The notes: a model not told the origin generated them from the sequence alone. Positions 27,336-36,697 are shown, counted from the first letter of the stretch. The stretch: 64,000 bases of DNA from Bradyrhizobium sp. WSM1417 (GCF_000515415.1 NZ_KI911783.1:3028392-3092391), one strand, 5' to 3'. Program-made: numbers and translations.

Positions 27336-28099
27336 CCATCGTCTCAGGCTTCGCCGACATCTCGATCTTTCAGCTGCTGCTGGTCGCATTGATGGCGTTG
27401 TTTGCTTCGATCATCGGTGGTCTCGCCGGCTACGGCACCGGCGCCTTGATGCCGCTGGTGCTGGTCCCTCTCGTCGGCGCCGAGCCGGTGGTGCCGATCA
27501 TCGCGATCTCCGCGATCTTCACCAATTCCAGTCGCGCGCTTGCCTATCTCCGCTATGCCGATCGCCGCCGCGCGCTGATCGTGTTGGCCTGTGCGGCACT
27601 GACGACGGCGCTCGGCGCCTACGGCTATACGCGGCTGACCAATGCGGGCGCGGCGCTGGTGATCGGCTCCATGCTGATTCTGAGCGTGCCGCTGCGCCGT
27701 GTGCTCCGCCGCCGCCAGGTCAAGATCGGCGACACTGGGCTTGCGGCCGGCTCGGTCGGTTATGGCGTGCTGGTCGGCGGCACCTCCGGCTCCGGCGTGA
27801 TCCTGCTGTCGCTGCTGATGGCCGTGGGCCTCGAAGGCGCCGCCGTCATCGCGACCGATGCCATGATCTCGCTCGGCACCGGCCTCATCAAGATCTCGGT
27901 GTTCGGCCTCGCCGGTGCCGTCACCGCGCAGGTGCTCGCCTTTGCGCTTCTGATCGGCGCGATTGCCATTCCCGGCGCGTTCCTCGCAAAAGCCTTCGTC
28001 GAGCGGATGCCGGTGCACATCCACACCGCGATCCTCGACGTCGCGGTCATCACCGGCGGGCTGGTGATGATCTCGGCGGCGGCCAGGCAGCTCATCTAA
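27332..28099 (+). CDS. TauE/SafE (TSUP) family sulfite or anion exporter
   Basis: 255 residues with about eight transmembrane segments and the TSUP pattern GGLAGYGTGALMPLVLVP in the first half and VGGTSGSGVILLSLLMA in the second, a two-fold internal repeat. Likely carries sulfite, sulfoacetate or another anion across the inner membrane. Starts with GTG at 27332, overlapping the CCA stop (GTGA). Substrate unknown. Confidence 0.88.
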   Translation: MTIVSGFADISIFQLLLVALMALFASIIGGLAGYGTGALMPLVLVPLVGAEPVVPIIAISAIFTNSSRALAYLRYADRRRALIVLACAALTTALGAYGYTRLTNAGAALVIGSMLILSVPLRRVLRRRQVKIGDTGLAAGSVGYGVLVGGTSGSGVILLSLLMAVGLEGAAVIATDAMISLGTGLIKISVFGLAGAVTAQVLAFALLIGAIAIPGAFLAKAFVERMPVHIHTAILDVAVITGGLVMISAAARQLI

Positions 28100-28151
28100 T
28101 CAAATCGGATGTGGCACGTGCCTCGCTGCCGGTTTGAATCACGCCTCAGGT

Positions 28152-28490
28152 CTAGCGTGAGGGACTGCAGTCCAGTTCCTTGATCCTGCCGGCGGCGTCA
28201 AACGCCAAAAGTGCACTCATCACGCCCGCACTGGTGAGGTAAGAGATAAGGGTGCCGTTGTTGCGCCAGGGATTGAGATCATCCAACGTGCCTGCCGGAT
28301 ATTTCCGGAGGTGATCGACCCAATAGGCACGAAGTGCTTCGTGGCCGATGATGGTTTGGCCGCCGCCGCAGCCGCAGTGCACAACGGCATCTTCAGCATG
28401 GAGCTCCAAAATCGCATCGATATCGCCCGCGCGATACGCATCAAGCCAGTCGACCGCAACGGCCATGGGGTCAAAGGACATATTTTTCAC
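28152..28490 (-). CDS. NTF2-like / SnoaL-like protein
   Basis: 112 residues. WLDAYRAGDIDAILELHAEDAVVHCGCGGG then HEALRAYWVDHLR fits the nuclear-transport-factor-2 fold, used by ketosteroid isomerase-like and limonene epoxide hydrolase-like proteins. A Cys pair (HCGCGGG) is unusual in the pocket region. Function open. Divergent from the LuxR-type gene with a 120-bp gap. Confidence 0.75.
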   Translation of the reverse strand: MKNMSFDPMAVAVDWLDAYRAGDIDAILELHAEDAVVHCGCGGGQTIIGHEALRAYWVDHLRKYPAGTLDDLNPWRNNGTLISYLTSAGVMSALLAFDAAGRIKELDCSPSR

Positions 28491-28610
28491 TCACATGCGT
28501 CCAAATCTGGTTCAGGCTGGGGAACCACCAAGCCTCCTATGATTTTAATATCCCACCCGGCCACGGCCATATGCCGAAGGACATAGAGGACCGGGCCGAG
28601 GGCAAGATCG

Positions 28611-31600
28611 ATGTTGGACGCGTCCGCCAGGCAGGGGATACTCAAGCCCATCCGGCTTTTGCTCGTTGATCCACAGCCGATTGTTTTGCAGGGACTGAGG
28701 TCGGTCCTCGGGACGCAGCCGGACTTCGAGGTTGTCGCAACGTCCAGCGATCGGACGAGCTGCCTCGAAGCAATTCGGAAGCTGACACCTGATGGCGCGC
28801 TTCTTGCCGACAAGGTGCCGGATCTGACGGTCTCCGAGATCCTCGCGATTGTGAAGTCTGAGAAGCTCTCCACGCGGCTGGTGTTCTTTACCGAGTCCGA
28901 CACCGACCACGATCTGACTTCCGCCGTCGCAGCCGGCGCCTGCAGCGCAATTTCGAAGTATGCCTCTCCCGCCACGATGCTGCGATCACTGCGGCTGATG
29001 ACGAAGAGCGGTGTGGCACTGGAACAGTCCGATCTCTCGGCAACCGGCAAGGAAGCGAAGGGCGACGACAAAGTCGAAAAGATGCTGGAGTTGCTGACGC
29101 AACGGGAACGTCAAATCGCACGACTCGTGGCGGAAGGACTGTCGAACAAGGAGATCGCGCGTCAGCTCAAGGTTTCCGACGGGACGGTCAAAGTCCACCT
29201 GTACAATATCTTCCAGAAGCTTGAGATCACCAACAGGACCGTGCTCGCGACCATCGCATTGCTGCAACGCCCCTCCGGCCTGGCCGCGCTCTCCCTGGCG
29301 TTTCTGGCGCTGGCAATTGCGGACGAACTCAAGGCGTCGGAAGCGAGCGACATCTTCCCGGATGACAACGGCGTCGGCCACGCCGACGAGCACGCCGCGT
29401 ACGAGCCCTGGAAGAAAGGGATTCTCCGGCACCTCGTCGTCTGGGAATCCGGCGAGACGCCCACGCAAGCCCAGAGAGACTTGTTCGCCAAGGCCATCCA
29501 AATCACGCACCCGGCGACTGCAATGGAAGCGCTGCGCGCGGCTGAGCAATCCGGAGGCGCGAAACCGTGGACACACCACGCTCCTGTTGGATCGGGCACG
29601 CCCGATCTTCCTGCGCGCTTACTGCGAGACGCAATCGACATACAGATCGGTGACGACCCGGCCCCGGAACATCAATTCCCGCGGCTTCTTTCCAATGCGA
29701 TGTCGACGCACGGAGGGTATGGCAACTTCGCTATCCTCACCGGTGCGTTGATCTACGCACTGCAGGACCCTCATCTCGCCGCCCACGCGCATGACCTCCG
29801 CGAAGCCTCGATCGACAGCATCCTGGCCGTCACCCAAGCGAGTGCGACTACAAAGCTGGCTGCGATCACTCATGCTGCCGCCAATCATGACGACCATTCA
29901 GCCCCAAGTATCCTTTCACACGATGTCCACCTGCCTTCCGCCGTTGTGACCGCTGGACACGACAATGCCGCTCAAGAAGACGCTCTGGTTCAAAAAGGCG
30001 CAGGCGATGCGGGTGACAATCTCCATACACCTGTTGGCGCGGACCCTGCTCACGATGCCGGTAGCGGCTTAGGCGGCAACGTTGAAAGAATTGTTTATCG
30101 CTCCCCGATCGACTCCGAGTCTAACCATTTCAACTCGACCTCTTCCGACGCCGTGTTCGACTTCGCATCTGGGTCGAGCAGGATCAATCTTGCGGCTTTC
30201 GGAGCGCTCGCTTGGCTGCATATGACCGCGGCGAGCAAGTCTATACCGCCACATACTCTCGCCTGGGTCTACGACTCCGCAAGCAACGAAACGATCGTCT
30301 ATGTGAATGCGACCGATCGTGTCCTTGATGTCGGCGATCGCTGCCTGCTGGAAATCCATCTGGAAGGGATCGTATCGATTGCGGAGGCGGATGCCGCCTC
30401 CGCGCCAGATGACGCGGCCGTCGTGACCACCCTGGAGCAGCTCGAAGCAGTGCTGATATCGGCGACCGAAACCGATGAGGCTGTTTCCAGCAAGGACAAT
30501 GTCCACACCAGTATCGAGGGGGGCGAGAGCTCGCTCGGGGCGGCTGGAGCCTGGGCCCTTCTGGCCAATAACGGCTCGGGTTTCCAGTTCGGGCAGGCCC
30601 GGACCGGCTTGGGAACGTCAACGAGGTTCGGAAGCTCCACCGACTCGTCGGCGGATGCAATGGAAGAGAGCGATGCTGCGTCTGCCGCGTCGGCTCACGG
30701 ATCATCCATCGAGCTTGCTCATAGCGCGACGGCCCCGGCAGTCCCAAATGTGACATCGAACAATGGGCCGATCAACGCAGGCACCGGCGCTTCGTCGACT
30801 GCACCGAACGAGATCGTCCAACCCAACGTCGTAACCGCCGACAACGCGGGCCACGGCAACTCGCAGCACGCTTCGGACCCACCGACTGAAGATGGCTCCG
30901 AACCGGGCAACGGCGCCGGCAATGGCGCCGAGCATCACGATAATGGCCCGGAGGCACCGGGAGAGTCAGCGAAGAAGGCAGAACCAGACGGCGCGGAACA
31001 CGGCAAAGCCGGGCACTCAAACGCTGCAAAAGCACCGGACGTAGCTGAGACCGATCCGGACGTCGCAACGGCCGCCAACGCGGGGCACGGCAACTCGAAG
31101 CACGCTTCGGAGCCGGGGTCTGCAAAGGCGGCAGCCGACGAATCTACTGAAGCTGGCTCCAAACCGGGCCACGCCGTCGGCAATGCCGCCGAGCATCACG
31201 CTTCGGCTTCGGATGCTCCGGGAGGGGCGGCGAAGAAGGCCGACCCAGAGGGCGCGGAACATGATAAATCCGGGCACTCCGCCGCCGCAAACGCACCGCA
31301 CGCAGCCGAGATCGATCCGGGCGCCGCAGCGGCTGCCAGCGCAGGCCACGGTAGCTCGCAGCACGCTTGGGAGCCCGGGTCTGCAAAGGCGGCGGCCAGC
31401 GAATCGACTGAAGCTGGCTCCGAACCGGGCAACGCCCATGGCGCCGATCATCATAACGCTTCGGCCTCTGACGCTGCGCACGGACCAGCGAAGACGGCAG
31501 AACCAGGTGCCGCGGAACACGGCAAGTCCGGGCACTCAACCGCTGCAAACGCATCGGACGCAGCTGAAACCGATCCGGGCGTCGCAACGGCCGCCAGCAC

Positions 31601-32192
31601 AGGTCACGGCAACGCGCAGCACGCTTCGGAGCCAGGCTCTGCAAAGGCGGCAAGCACGGAATCGACTGAAGCTGGGTCCAAACCGGGCAACGGCACGGGC
31701 GATAGCGGCGAGCATCACGCTTCGGCTTCGCACGCTGCGGGGGCAGTGAAGACGACAGAACCAACCACCGTGGACCACGGCAACTCGGAGGTCGAGTTAC
31801 ACTCAACCTCTGGCAACGCATCGCAAGCAGCCGATATCGGAGAGCCGAGCGTCGCAGCCGGCGGGAACGCTGGACGCGGCAACTCGCAACACGCTGCGCA
31901 ACCTGCTGCAAGTGCATCAGAAGACGCACACCCCGCCAAAGGTGCGGTGGAGACCGGCGGCCTCGAGCAAGGAGCGGTGTTCCGCTTCGATAGCGGACCA
32001 ACTCCTTCTACTCTCGTCGCGGTCGTTGAGCTGAAACAGCTCAACAATCCGTTCGATCCGCACGTTCCGCATGGTCAAGCGGAGGACCTCGCCAAGCCCG
32101 TCCCTCATGCACTGAACGGACACGCGGACGATCACGGCAACAACGGCGCGCATCAAGCGATTGTACCTGCGCATCATGATTTGCTGATTTGA
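28611..32192 (+). CDS. LuxR/NarL-type regulator with degenerate receiver, fused to a membrane segment and a His-rich repeat tail
   Basis: 1193 residues. Residues 13-130: receiver-like domain, but the acidic pair is D20-P21 instead of DD, and the usual phospho-Asp position in PDGALLADKVP is Ala66 with Asp67 beside it; Thr94 and Lys116 are kept. Residues 158-219: LuxR helix-turn-helix (LTQRERQIARLVAEGLSNKE). Residues 221-237: hydrophobic. Then 240-480: mixed, Ala/His-rich. Residues 524-595 (INLAAFGALAWLHM...ETIVYVNATDRVLDVGD) look like the module at the end of large type I secreted adhesins. Residues 746-1107: four and a bit long repeats rich in HGNSQH/EHH/GHS. One continuous frame, ribosome site GAGGG upstream. 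Function unknown; role as a DNA-binding membrane-linked sensor is inference. A fusion artefact is possible but no frameshift is seen. Confidence 0.8.
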   Translation: MLDASARQGILKPIRLLLVDPQPIVLQGLRSVLGTQPDFEVVATSSDRTSCLEAIRKLTPDGALLADKVPDLTVSEILAIVKSEKLSTRLVFFTESDTDHDLTSAVAAGACSAISKYASPATMLRSLRLMTKSGVALEQSDLSATGKEAKGDDKVEKMLELLTQRERQIARLVAEGLSNKEIARQLKVSDGTVKVHLYNIFQKLEITNRTVLATIALLQRPSGLAALSLAFLALAIADELKASEASDIFPDDNGVGHADEHAAYEPWKKGILRHLVVWESGETPTQAQRDLFAKAIQITHPATAMEALRAAEQSGGAKPWTHHAPVGSGTPDLPARLLRDAIDIQIGDDPAPEHQFPRLLSNAMSTHGGYGNFAILTGALIYALQDPHLAAHAHDLREASIDSILAVTQASATTKLAAITHAAANHDDHSAPSILSHDVHLPSAVVTAGHDNAAQEDALVQKGAGDAGDNLHTPVGADPAHDAGSGLGGNVERIVYRSPIDSESNHFNSTSSDAVFDFASGSSRINLAAFGALAWLHMTAASKSIPPHTLAWVYDSASNETIVYVNATDRVLDVGDRCLLEIHLEGIVSIAEADAASAPDDAAVVTTLEQLEAVLISATETDEAVSSKDNVHTSIEGGESSLGAAGAWALLANNGSGFQFGQARTGLGTSTRFGSSTDSSADAMEESDAASAASAHGSSIELAHSATAPAVPNVTSNNGPINAGTGASSTAPNEIVQPNVVTADNAGHGNSQHASDPPTEDGSEPGNGAGNGAEHHDNGPEAPGESAKKAEPDGAEHGKAGHSNAAKAPDVAETDPDVATAANAGHGNSKHASEPGSAKAAADESTEAGSKPGHAVGNAAEHHASASDAPGGAAKKADPEGAEHDKSGHSAAANAPHAAEIDPGAAAAASAGHGSSQHAWEPGSAKAAASESTEAGSEPGNAHGADHHNASASDAAHGPAKTAEPGAAEHGKSGHSTAANASDAAETDPGVATAASTGHGNAQHASEPGSAKAASTESTEAGSKPGNGTGDSGEHHASASHAAGAVKTTEPTTVDHGNSEVELHSTSGNASQAADIGEPSVAAGGNAGRGNSQHAAQPAASASEDAHPAKGAVETGGLEQGAVFRFDSGPTPSTLVAVVELKQLNNPFDPHVPHGQAEDLAKPVPHALNGHADDHGNNGAHQAIVPAHHDLLI
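30846..31931 (+). repeat. In-gene tandem repeat, about 260-bp unit, 4 copies plus partial
   Basis: Unit starts at AGHGNSQH-type octets: 30846, 31080, 31341, 31599 and 31869 (unit lengths 234, 261, 258, 270 bp). All are in frame and vary by a few codons, so they are old enough to drift but still alignable. They carry His clusters (HGNSQH, EHH, EHGKSGHS) and Ala/Pro/Glu spacers. Confidence 0.88.
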
Positions 32193-32367
32193 ACTGTGAT
32201 CGCGACGGCGGCGATGGTCTCGCTCGCCCTGCCATATACCTCGGCAACGATCATCGCTGGACCGCTTGATGGAACTAGCCGTCAAACGCGCGTTGGCAGA
32301 TGTGGAGTCGCGAGGAACGATCGAAGCAAAGCCGGATTGGGCCCTAAACTTTTTGAAAGGGCCTCTC

Positions 32368-33561
32368 ATGCGTCCAATCGCGTTCAGCTCCTGCGTAGCA
32401 ATCGTGCTATCCATTTCGTCCGCGGTTCATGCGCAATCCGCAACAGAGGATATCAAGTCCAAGGCCCAGCGGCTTGTCGCGCCTCTTGTCGAAAGTCGCG
32501 ACAGCCGGCTGCAATCGGTCGTGACGTTTGAGCATCAGGTAACCGGCGTCACGGTCGCCCCGGACGGCCGTATCTTCGTGAACTTCCCGCGCTGGACGGA
32601 GGATACGCCGGTCTCGGTGGCCGAACTCATGCCGGACGGCTCGACCAAGCCATATCCCAACGAGGAATGGAACGGCTGGCGCAACGCGCGAATGTCGGAA
32701 GTATCGCCCAATGATCACTTCGTCTGCGTTCAAAGCGTCGTTGCGGACCGGCGCGGTTCGCTTTGGGTCGTCGATCCCGCGGCTCCCAATGCCGAGAAGA
32801 CGGTGAAGGGTGGACCCAAGATCGTCGAGGTCGATCTGAAATCGAACACTGTGAAGCGGACCTTTCCGATCGCGGCGGACGTCGCTGGTCCGGCCAGCTA
32901 TCTCAACGACATCCGTATCGCTCCCGACGGAAAATTCGCGTATCTGACCGATTCCGGTTCGCCCGGCGGCCTGGTTGTCCTCAACATCGAGTCCGGGCAG
33001 GCTTGGCGTGTGCTGAGCGACGATCCTTCCACCCAATTCGATCCGAGCGTCACCGTGATGACAGATGGCCAGCCCTTGCGGCGGCCGGACGGACGGCAGC
33101 CCTTGTTCAATGCCGATAGTCTGGCGCTCTCGAAAGACGGCAACACCCTCTATTGGCAGGCCCTGACCGGAAAGACGCTCTACCGGATCGCCACGTCCAG
33201 TATCCAGAGTGTGGACGCGGCGGCTCACGCTCGCCCGGAAACAGTGGCAACGACGGAGCCCGTCGATGGGCTCTGGACCGGCGAACATGGCGAAATCTAT
33301 CTGAGCTCGATCGCCAACAATGCCGTCAAGGTCGTCAACCCCAGCGATGGGACCGTGCGACAGCTGTTGACGGATTCGCGCCTGCGCTGGCCGGACACCT
33401 TCTCGCAAGGTCCTGATGGCGCAATCTATGTCACCGCGTCGCATATCCAGGATTCGCCCTGGTTCCACATGGCGTGGACCGACAAGAACTTCACGCTGTT
33501 CAAGTTCATGCCCGGCGACGCGAACACCGTCGGGTCAAGCCGCGACCCGAACCGGCAGTAA
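32368..33561 (+). CDS. Exported MRJP/L-dopachrome-tautomerase-related beta-propeller protein
   Basis: 397 residues. Signal peptide about 1-22 (MRPIAFSSCVAIVLSISSAVHA). The rest is a beta-propeller of the SMP-30/MRJP type: VTGVTVAPDGRIFVNFPRW, SYLNDIRIAPDGKFAYLTDSG, LFNADSLALSKDGNTLYWQAL. Bacterial members are annotated as L-dopachrome-tautomerase-related; the reaction is not known, and sugar or phenolic lactone binding is suggested by the fold. Start at 32368 has GAAAGGG nearby; upstream in-frame ATGs at 32266 and 32269 would add a non-signal stretch. Periplasmic. Confidence 0.82.
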   Translation: MRPIAFSSCVAIVLSISSAVHAQSATEDIKSKAQRLVAPLVESRDSRLQSVVTFEHQVTGVTVAPDGRIFVNFPRWTEDTPVSVAELMPDGSTKPYPNEEWNGWRNARMSEVSPNDHFVCVQSVVADRRGSLWVVDPAAPNAEKTVKGGPKIVEVDLKSNTVKRTFPIAADVAGPASYLNDIRIAPDGKFAYLTDSGSPGGLVVLNIESGQAWRVLSDDPSTQFDPSVTVMTDGQPLRRPDGRQPLFNADSLALSKDGNTLYWQALTGKTLYRIATSSIQSVDAAAHARPETVATTEPVDGLWTGEHGEIYLSSIANNAVKVVNPSDGTVRQLLTDSRLRWPDTFSQGPDGAIYVTASHIQDSPWFHMAWTDKNFTLFKFMPGDANTVGSSRDPNRQ

Positions 33562-33600
33562 GCGCAAGGCTCCGGAAACGCCGCAGGGCGAGGAGGAATG

Positions 33601-34683
33601 ATGGCCTACTGGCTTGAGCCTTTAGCCGGCGCGCTGCTGATGGCACTGATCCTTGCCGACGTATTCCTCACGGTTCTCTACGCACGCGCCGGCACCGGAA
33701 TTATCAGCGACCGCCTGGCCAGACTGGTTTGGCTTGCACTGCGCCGGGCTTCCTCGCCCGGCAATGGCAGCCACCTGCTTTCATTCTGCGGCCCGTTGAT
33801 CCTGGTCGCCTTGCTGTTCACCTGGTCTATTCTGCTCGCGCTCGGGGCTGCACTGATTGTGCACCCTCAGCTCGGGACTAGCATTACCAGCAGCAACCAG
33901 GAGACCCCAACTGACTTCGTGACCGCGCTTTATGTCGCCGGAAGCAGCCTGTCGATCGTAGGCGGCAGCAACTTTGGTCCGCAGAGTGCCGGAGCGAAGC
34001 TGTTGTTTGTTCTGAATTCGGTGATCGGGACGTCAGTCATATCGCTCACGATCACCTACCTGATGCAGATCTACGGCGCGCTCAGGAGCAGGAACACGCT
34101 TTGCCTAAAGATTCACGCGCTTTGCGGCGAGACCGGCGATGCCGCGGATCTGCTCGGGCATCTGTTCGCAAATAACCAGCTGAGTGCGGGTTACAACAAT
34201 TTGTCCGAGTTGGCCGCAGAGGTTACAGACACCAAAGAAGCTCACCACTTCTATCCCGTCCTGTTCTACTTCCGCTTCCCTGAACCGTTCTACTCCGTCT
34301 CGCGGTCGTCACTCATCGTCCTCGATGCAGTCTCGCTGATCAGAAGTGCATTGCCGAAAGACGCCGATTGGCTCAAGCAATCCGGCGCAGTCACCCAACT
34401 ATGGTCCTCCGCGCTGCTGCTCCTTTCGACTCTCAACAATGTTTTCCTGCATGAGAAAGCATCGGATGAAGCCGACGACGGAGATCGGCAAGTCTGGCGG
34501 GTCCGGTTCGACAATGCGCGACGGCGGCTGCGGCAAGCTGGCATCAGTGTAACCGACGACCTTCCGCATTCGTGCGAATCCTACATGGAACAACGAAGAA
34601 GGTGGGACTCTCTCGTTTGCGTGCTTGGCAATTCGATGGCTTACCGGCCTTCGGACATCGATCCGGCGATACGAAGGGCGTAA
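33601..34683 (+). CDS. Two-pore-like ion-channel-type membrane protein
   Basis: 360 residues. TM segments about 8-28, 62-87 and 130-157; between the last two lies a re-entrant-looking loop TALYVAGSSLSIVGGSNF (108-125), placed like a K+ channel pore but with SIVGGSNF where the filter TVGYG would be. The C-terminal 200 residues are soluble and helical. It looks like a channel relative with a changed filter, so K+ selectivity is doubtful. GGAGG lies only 1 nt from the ATG at 33598 and 4 nt from 33601; I chose the second. It follows the MRJP gene by 39 bp, perhaps as an operon. Confidence 0.65.
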   Translation: MAYWLEPLAGALLMALILADVFLTVLYARAGTGIISDRLARLVWLALRRASSPGNGSHLLSFCGPLILVALLFTWSILLALGAALIVHPQLGTSITSSNQETPTDFVTALYVAGSSLSIVGGSNFGPQSAGAKLLFVLNSVIGTSVISLTITYLMQIYGALRSRNTLCLKIHALCGETGDAADLLGHLFANNQLSAGYNNLSELAAEVTDTKEAHHFYPVLFYFRFPEPFYSVSRSSLIVLDAVSLIRSALPKDADWLKQSGAVTQLWSSALLLLSTLNNVFLHEKASDEADDGDRQVWRVRFDNARRRLRQAGISVTDDLPHSCESYMEQRRRWDSLVCVLGNSMAYRPSDIDPAIRRA

Positions 34684-34846
34684 ACCCCTGGCGGACTCTC
34701 GCAGGTCAAGTTCGCTTTGCTTGGCGGGCTCCGATTCTGGCGCGAGACTTCCCACAACCGAACCTCTCGGTGAGCGCACCTGGCTTGGTCTCGCGTCTCA
34801 GAAACGCGACGCCTTCGGCGGATCAGCTTCATTGAGCGGAATTGTT

Positions 34847-35062
34847 TCAGGGTTGCAGCCGTGAGAGCAGACGTTGCCGATCCTGATCGCGACGTCGCTG
34901 CTCCATCCGCATCCGTTCGAGTTCGCCTTCCGCTTTGGCTGTGTCCTCGTTCTGGCGCTTCATTTCAATGATCAGCGCCTCTTGCTCGGCGAGCCGGCGT
35001 TCTCCTTCGACCACATCGCGCTCGATCTGCCTCAGCTCATCGTATATCGCCGTCGTGTACAT
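34847..35062 (-). CDS. Small predicted coiled-coil protein
   Basis: 71 residues from the ATG at 35062 (MYTTAIYDELRQIERDVVEG). Almost entirely charged helix with heptad-like spacing (RRLAEQEALIIEMKRQNEDTAKAEGELERM...), so a coiled coil. No family name is known to me. The ATG was preferred over the longer in-frame start at 35167 because the upstream part looks non-coding. Single gene, convergent with the channel gene. Confidence 0.6.
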   Translation of the reverse strand: MYTTAIYDELRQIERDVVEGERRLAEQEALIIEMKRQNEDTAKAEGELERMRMEQRRRDQDRQRLLSRLQP

Positions 35063-35438
35063 CGCGGTCCTCGCGCGGCCGTGCTGCAGAAGGCACGCCG
35101 GAGAGTAGTTTTCGCCTCTTCCAGGAGCTTGATCGGGCCGCTCGGTGCGGCCTTGACCGAAGCGCAAGGCGCATGACTTTCAACTCAATCAGCTTCTCGA
35201 ACGTTCCGGCTGTTTCCATTTTTTCCCGAGCTTTGATCGGTCGAACGAGCGGCCGCGTTGTAATCATTTTGGCGGAAGCGGCTCACCTAACACGCGACTG
35301 CCTGGAACGGATCTCGTCACGGTGACAATGCGCTCGGCTCACGGCGGCGCTTCAGCCAAGTTGCAAACAAGTGGTCGGCACAATATCGTCGACCGTCCGC
35401 CCGCATGTCTGACGTCCGATCTTTCAGGAGCCAACACT
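35063..35438. other. Intergenic region, possible 50-residue ORF
   Basis: Between the coiled-coil gene and the dioxygenase gene. An ATG at 35173 opens a 50-codon frame to a TGA at 35323-35325 (MTFNSISFSNVPAVSIFSRA...). I found no clear ribosome site or family; it may be noise. The 5' leader of the dioxygenase lies in the last 100 bp, where no obvious operator was seen. Confidence 0.3.
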
Positions 35439-36512
35439 ATGAATGTGGTCTCAGTGCCCGGCGGGATCCATCGCCCTCCAGGGAAGGTCGATATCCCGTC
35501 TGCCTGGCGGGGCGCTGAGATGAAAGCCAATCACGATCGATGGTTGATATCGCTTGCGGCCGGCGAGATCGCGGAACTTGAGGGCGCGGCTGAAACGTAT
35601 CTTGGCAAAAACAAAAGAATCGCCGAGATCACGAAGGACAGCTTTCCGCTTCCCCGCTTCGGCGCGCATCTGGAAGAGCTTAAGACAACGCTCCTGACTG
35701 GGGTGGGCTTCGAAGTTATACGCGGCCTGCCGGTGGCAAAATATAGCCAGGAGTTTGCCGCTACGATCTTTTGCGGAGTGGGCGCGCATCTTGGATCGGC
35801 GCGGTCCCAGAATGCAGCAGGGCACATTCTCGGTCACGTCCGTGACACCGGCGCCGATGCGAAGGATCCGAACACCCGCATTTATCAAACGTCGGAACGG
35901 CAGACATTCCACACGGATTCCTCCGACGTGGTTGGATTGTTATGCATTCGCGAGGCGATGGAGGGAGGGGATTCTCTCCTGGTCAGTACGGCGACAATCT
36001 ACAACGAGATGTTTGACAGGCGTCCCGACCTTGCCGCCCTCTTGTTTGATCCGATCGCGACAGACCGGCGAGGCGAGGTGCCGGAGAACGAAAAGCCATA
36101 TCTTGAAATCCCCGTGCTGAATTGGCATGCGGGGTTCCTGACCGGGTTCTATCAGCGCCAGTATATCGATAGTGCGCAGCGCTTTCCCGATGCGCCGAGA
36201 CTGACGCCGGCTCACGTCGAGGCGCTCGATCTCTTCGACACGCTCGCAAATGATCCCACTCTGCATTTCGGCATGCGGCTTCAGCCGGGCGACATGCAGT
36301 TCGTTTACAATCATGCCTTGCTGCATGACCGGACCGGATTCCATGATTGGCCCGATGCAGGCCAGAAGCGTCATCTGTTGCGCCTTTGGCTCAGCATGGA
36401 AGGCGACCGGCCGCTGCCCGATTGTTTCAAACAGCGCTATGGTTCGATTGAGATTGGCAACCGTGGCGGCATCATCACCAAAGGTACCAGCTTGAACGTT
36501 CCGTTGGATTGA
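35439..36512 (+). CDS. TauD/TfdA-family Fe(II)/2-oxoglutarate dioxygenase
   Basis: 357 residues. Iron ligands H158-x-D160 in RQTFHTDSSD; distal His296 in NHALLHDRTGF, and Arg315 (RHLLRLWL) for 2-oxoglutarate. The pattern is of TfdA-like enzymes that hydroxylate small substrates; which one is not evident. The ATG at 35439 has CAGGAG 8 nt upstream; the in-frame start at 35322 does not. Single gene; no transporter nearby. Confidence 0.85.
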   Translation: MNVVSVPGGIHRPPGKVDIPSAWRGAEMKANHDRWLISLAAGEIAELEGAAETYLGKNKRIAEITKDSFPLPRFGAHLEELKTTLLTGVGFEVIRGLPVAKYSQEFAATIFCGVGAHLGSARSQNAAGHILGHVRDTGADAKDPNTRIYQTSERQTFHTDSSDVVGLLCIREAMEGGDSLLVSTATIYNEMFDRRPDLAALLFDPIATDRRGEVPENEKPYLEIPVLNWHAGFLTGFYQRQYIDSAQRFPDAPRLTPAHVEALDLFDTLANDPTLHFGMRLQPGDMQFVYNHALLHDRTGFHDWPDAGQKRHLLRLWLSMEGDRPLPDCFKQRYGSIEIGNRGGIITKGTSLNVPLD

Positions 36513-36697
36513 CGTTCCGGATGGTTTGAACCGGAAGCCCGGACCCAACTTGGCCTCGCAAGCTCTAGCCGCAGGAGCAGGCCGGACAATCCTTTCGACA
36601 GCGCCAAGCTGAAACTCTCAACGTGGCTCGACGCGACCAGGGCGAGTACCCATAAATGCCGCTTCTCGGCCTAAAGCGGACTTACGCATCACCCGAG

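Noticed and set aside
30846..31931. Repeats that could look like a CRISPR array
   Set aside because: Units are about 260 bp, not short with spacers, stay in frame and vary as protein repeats do.
35037..35267. 76-codon minus-strand frame upstream of the coiled-coil gene
   Set aside because: Overlaps the likely start of the coiled-coil gene and shows no family pattern.
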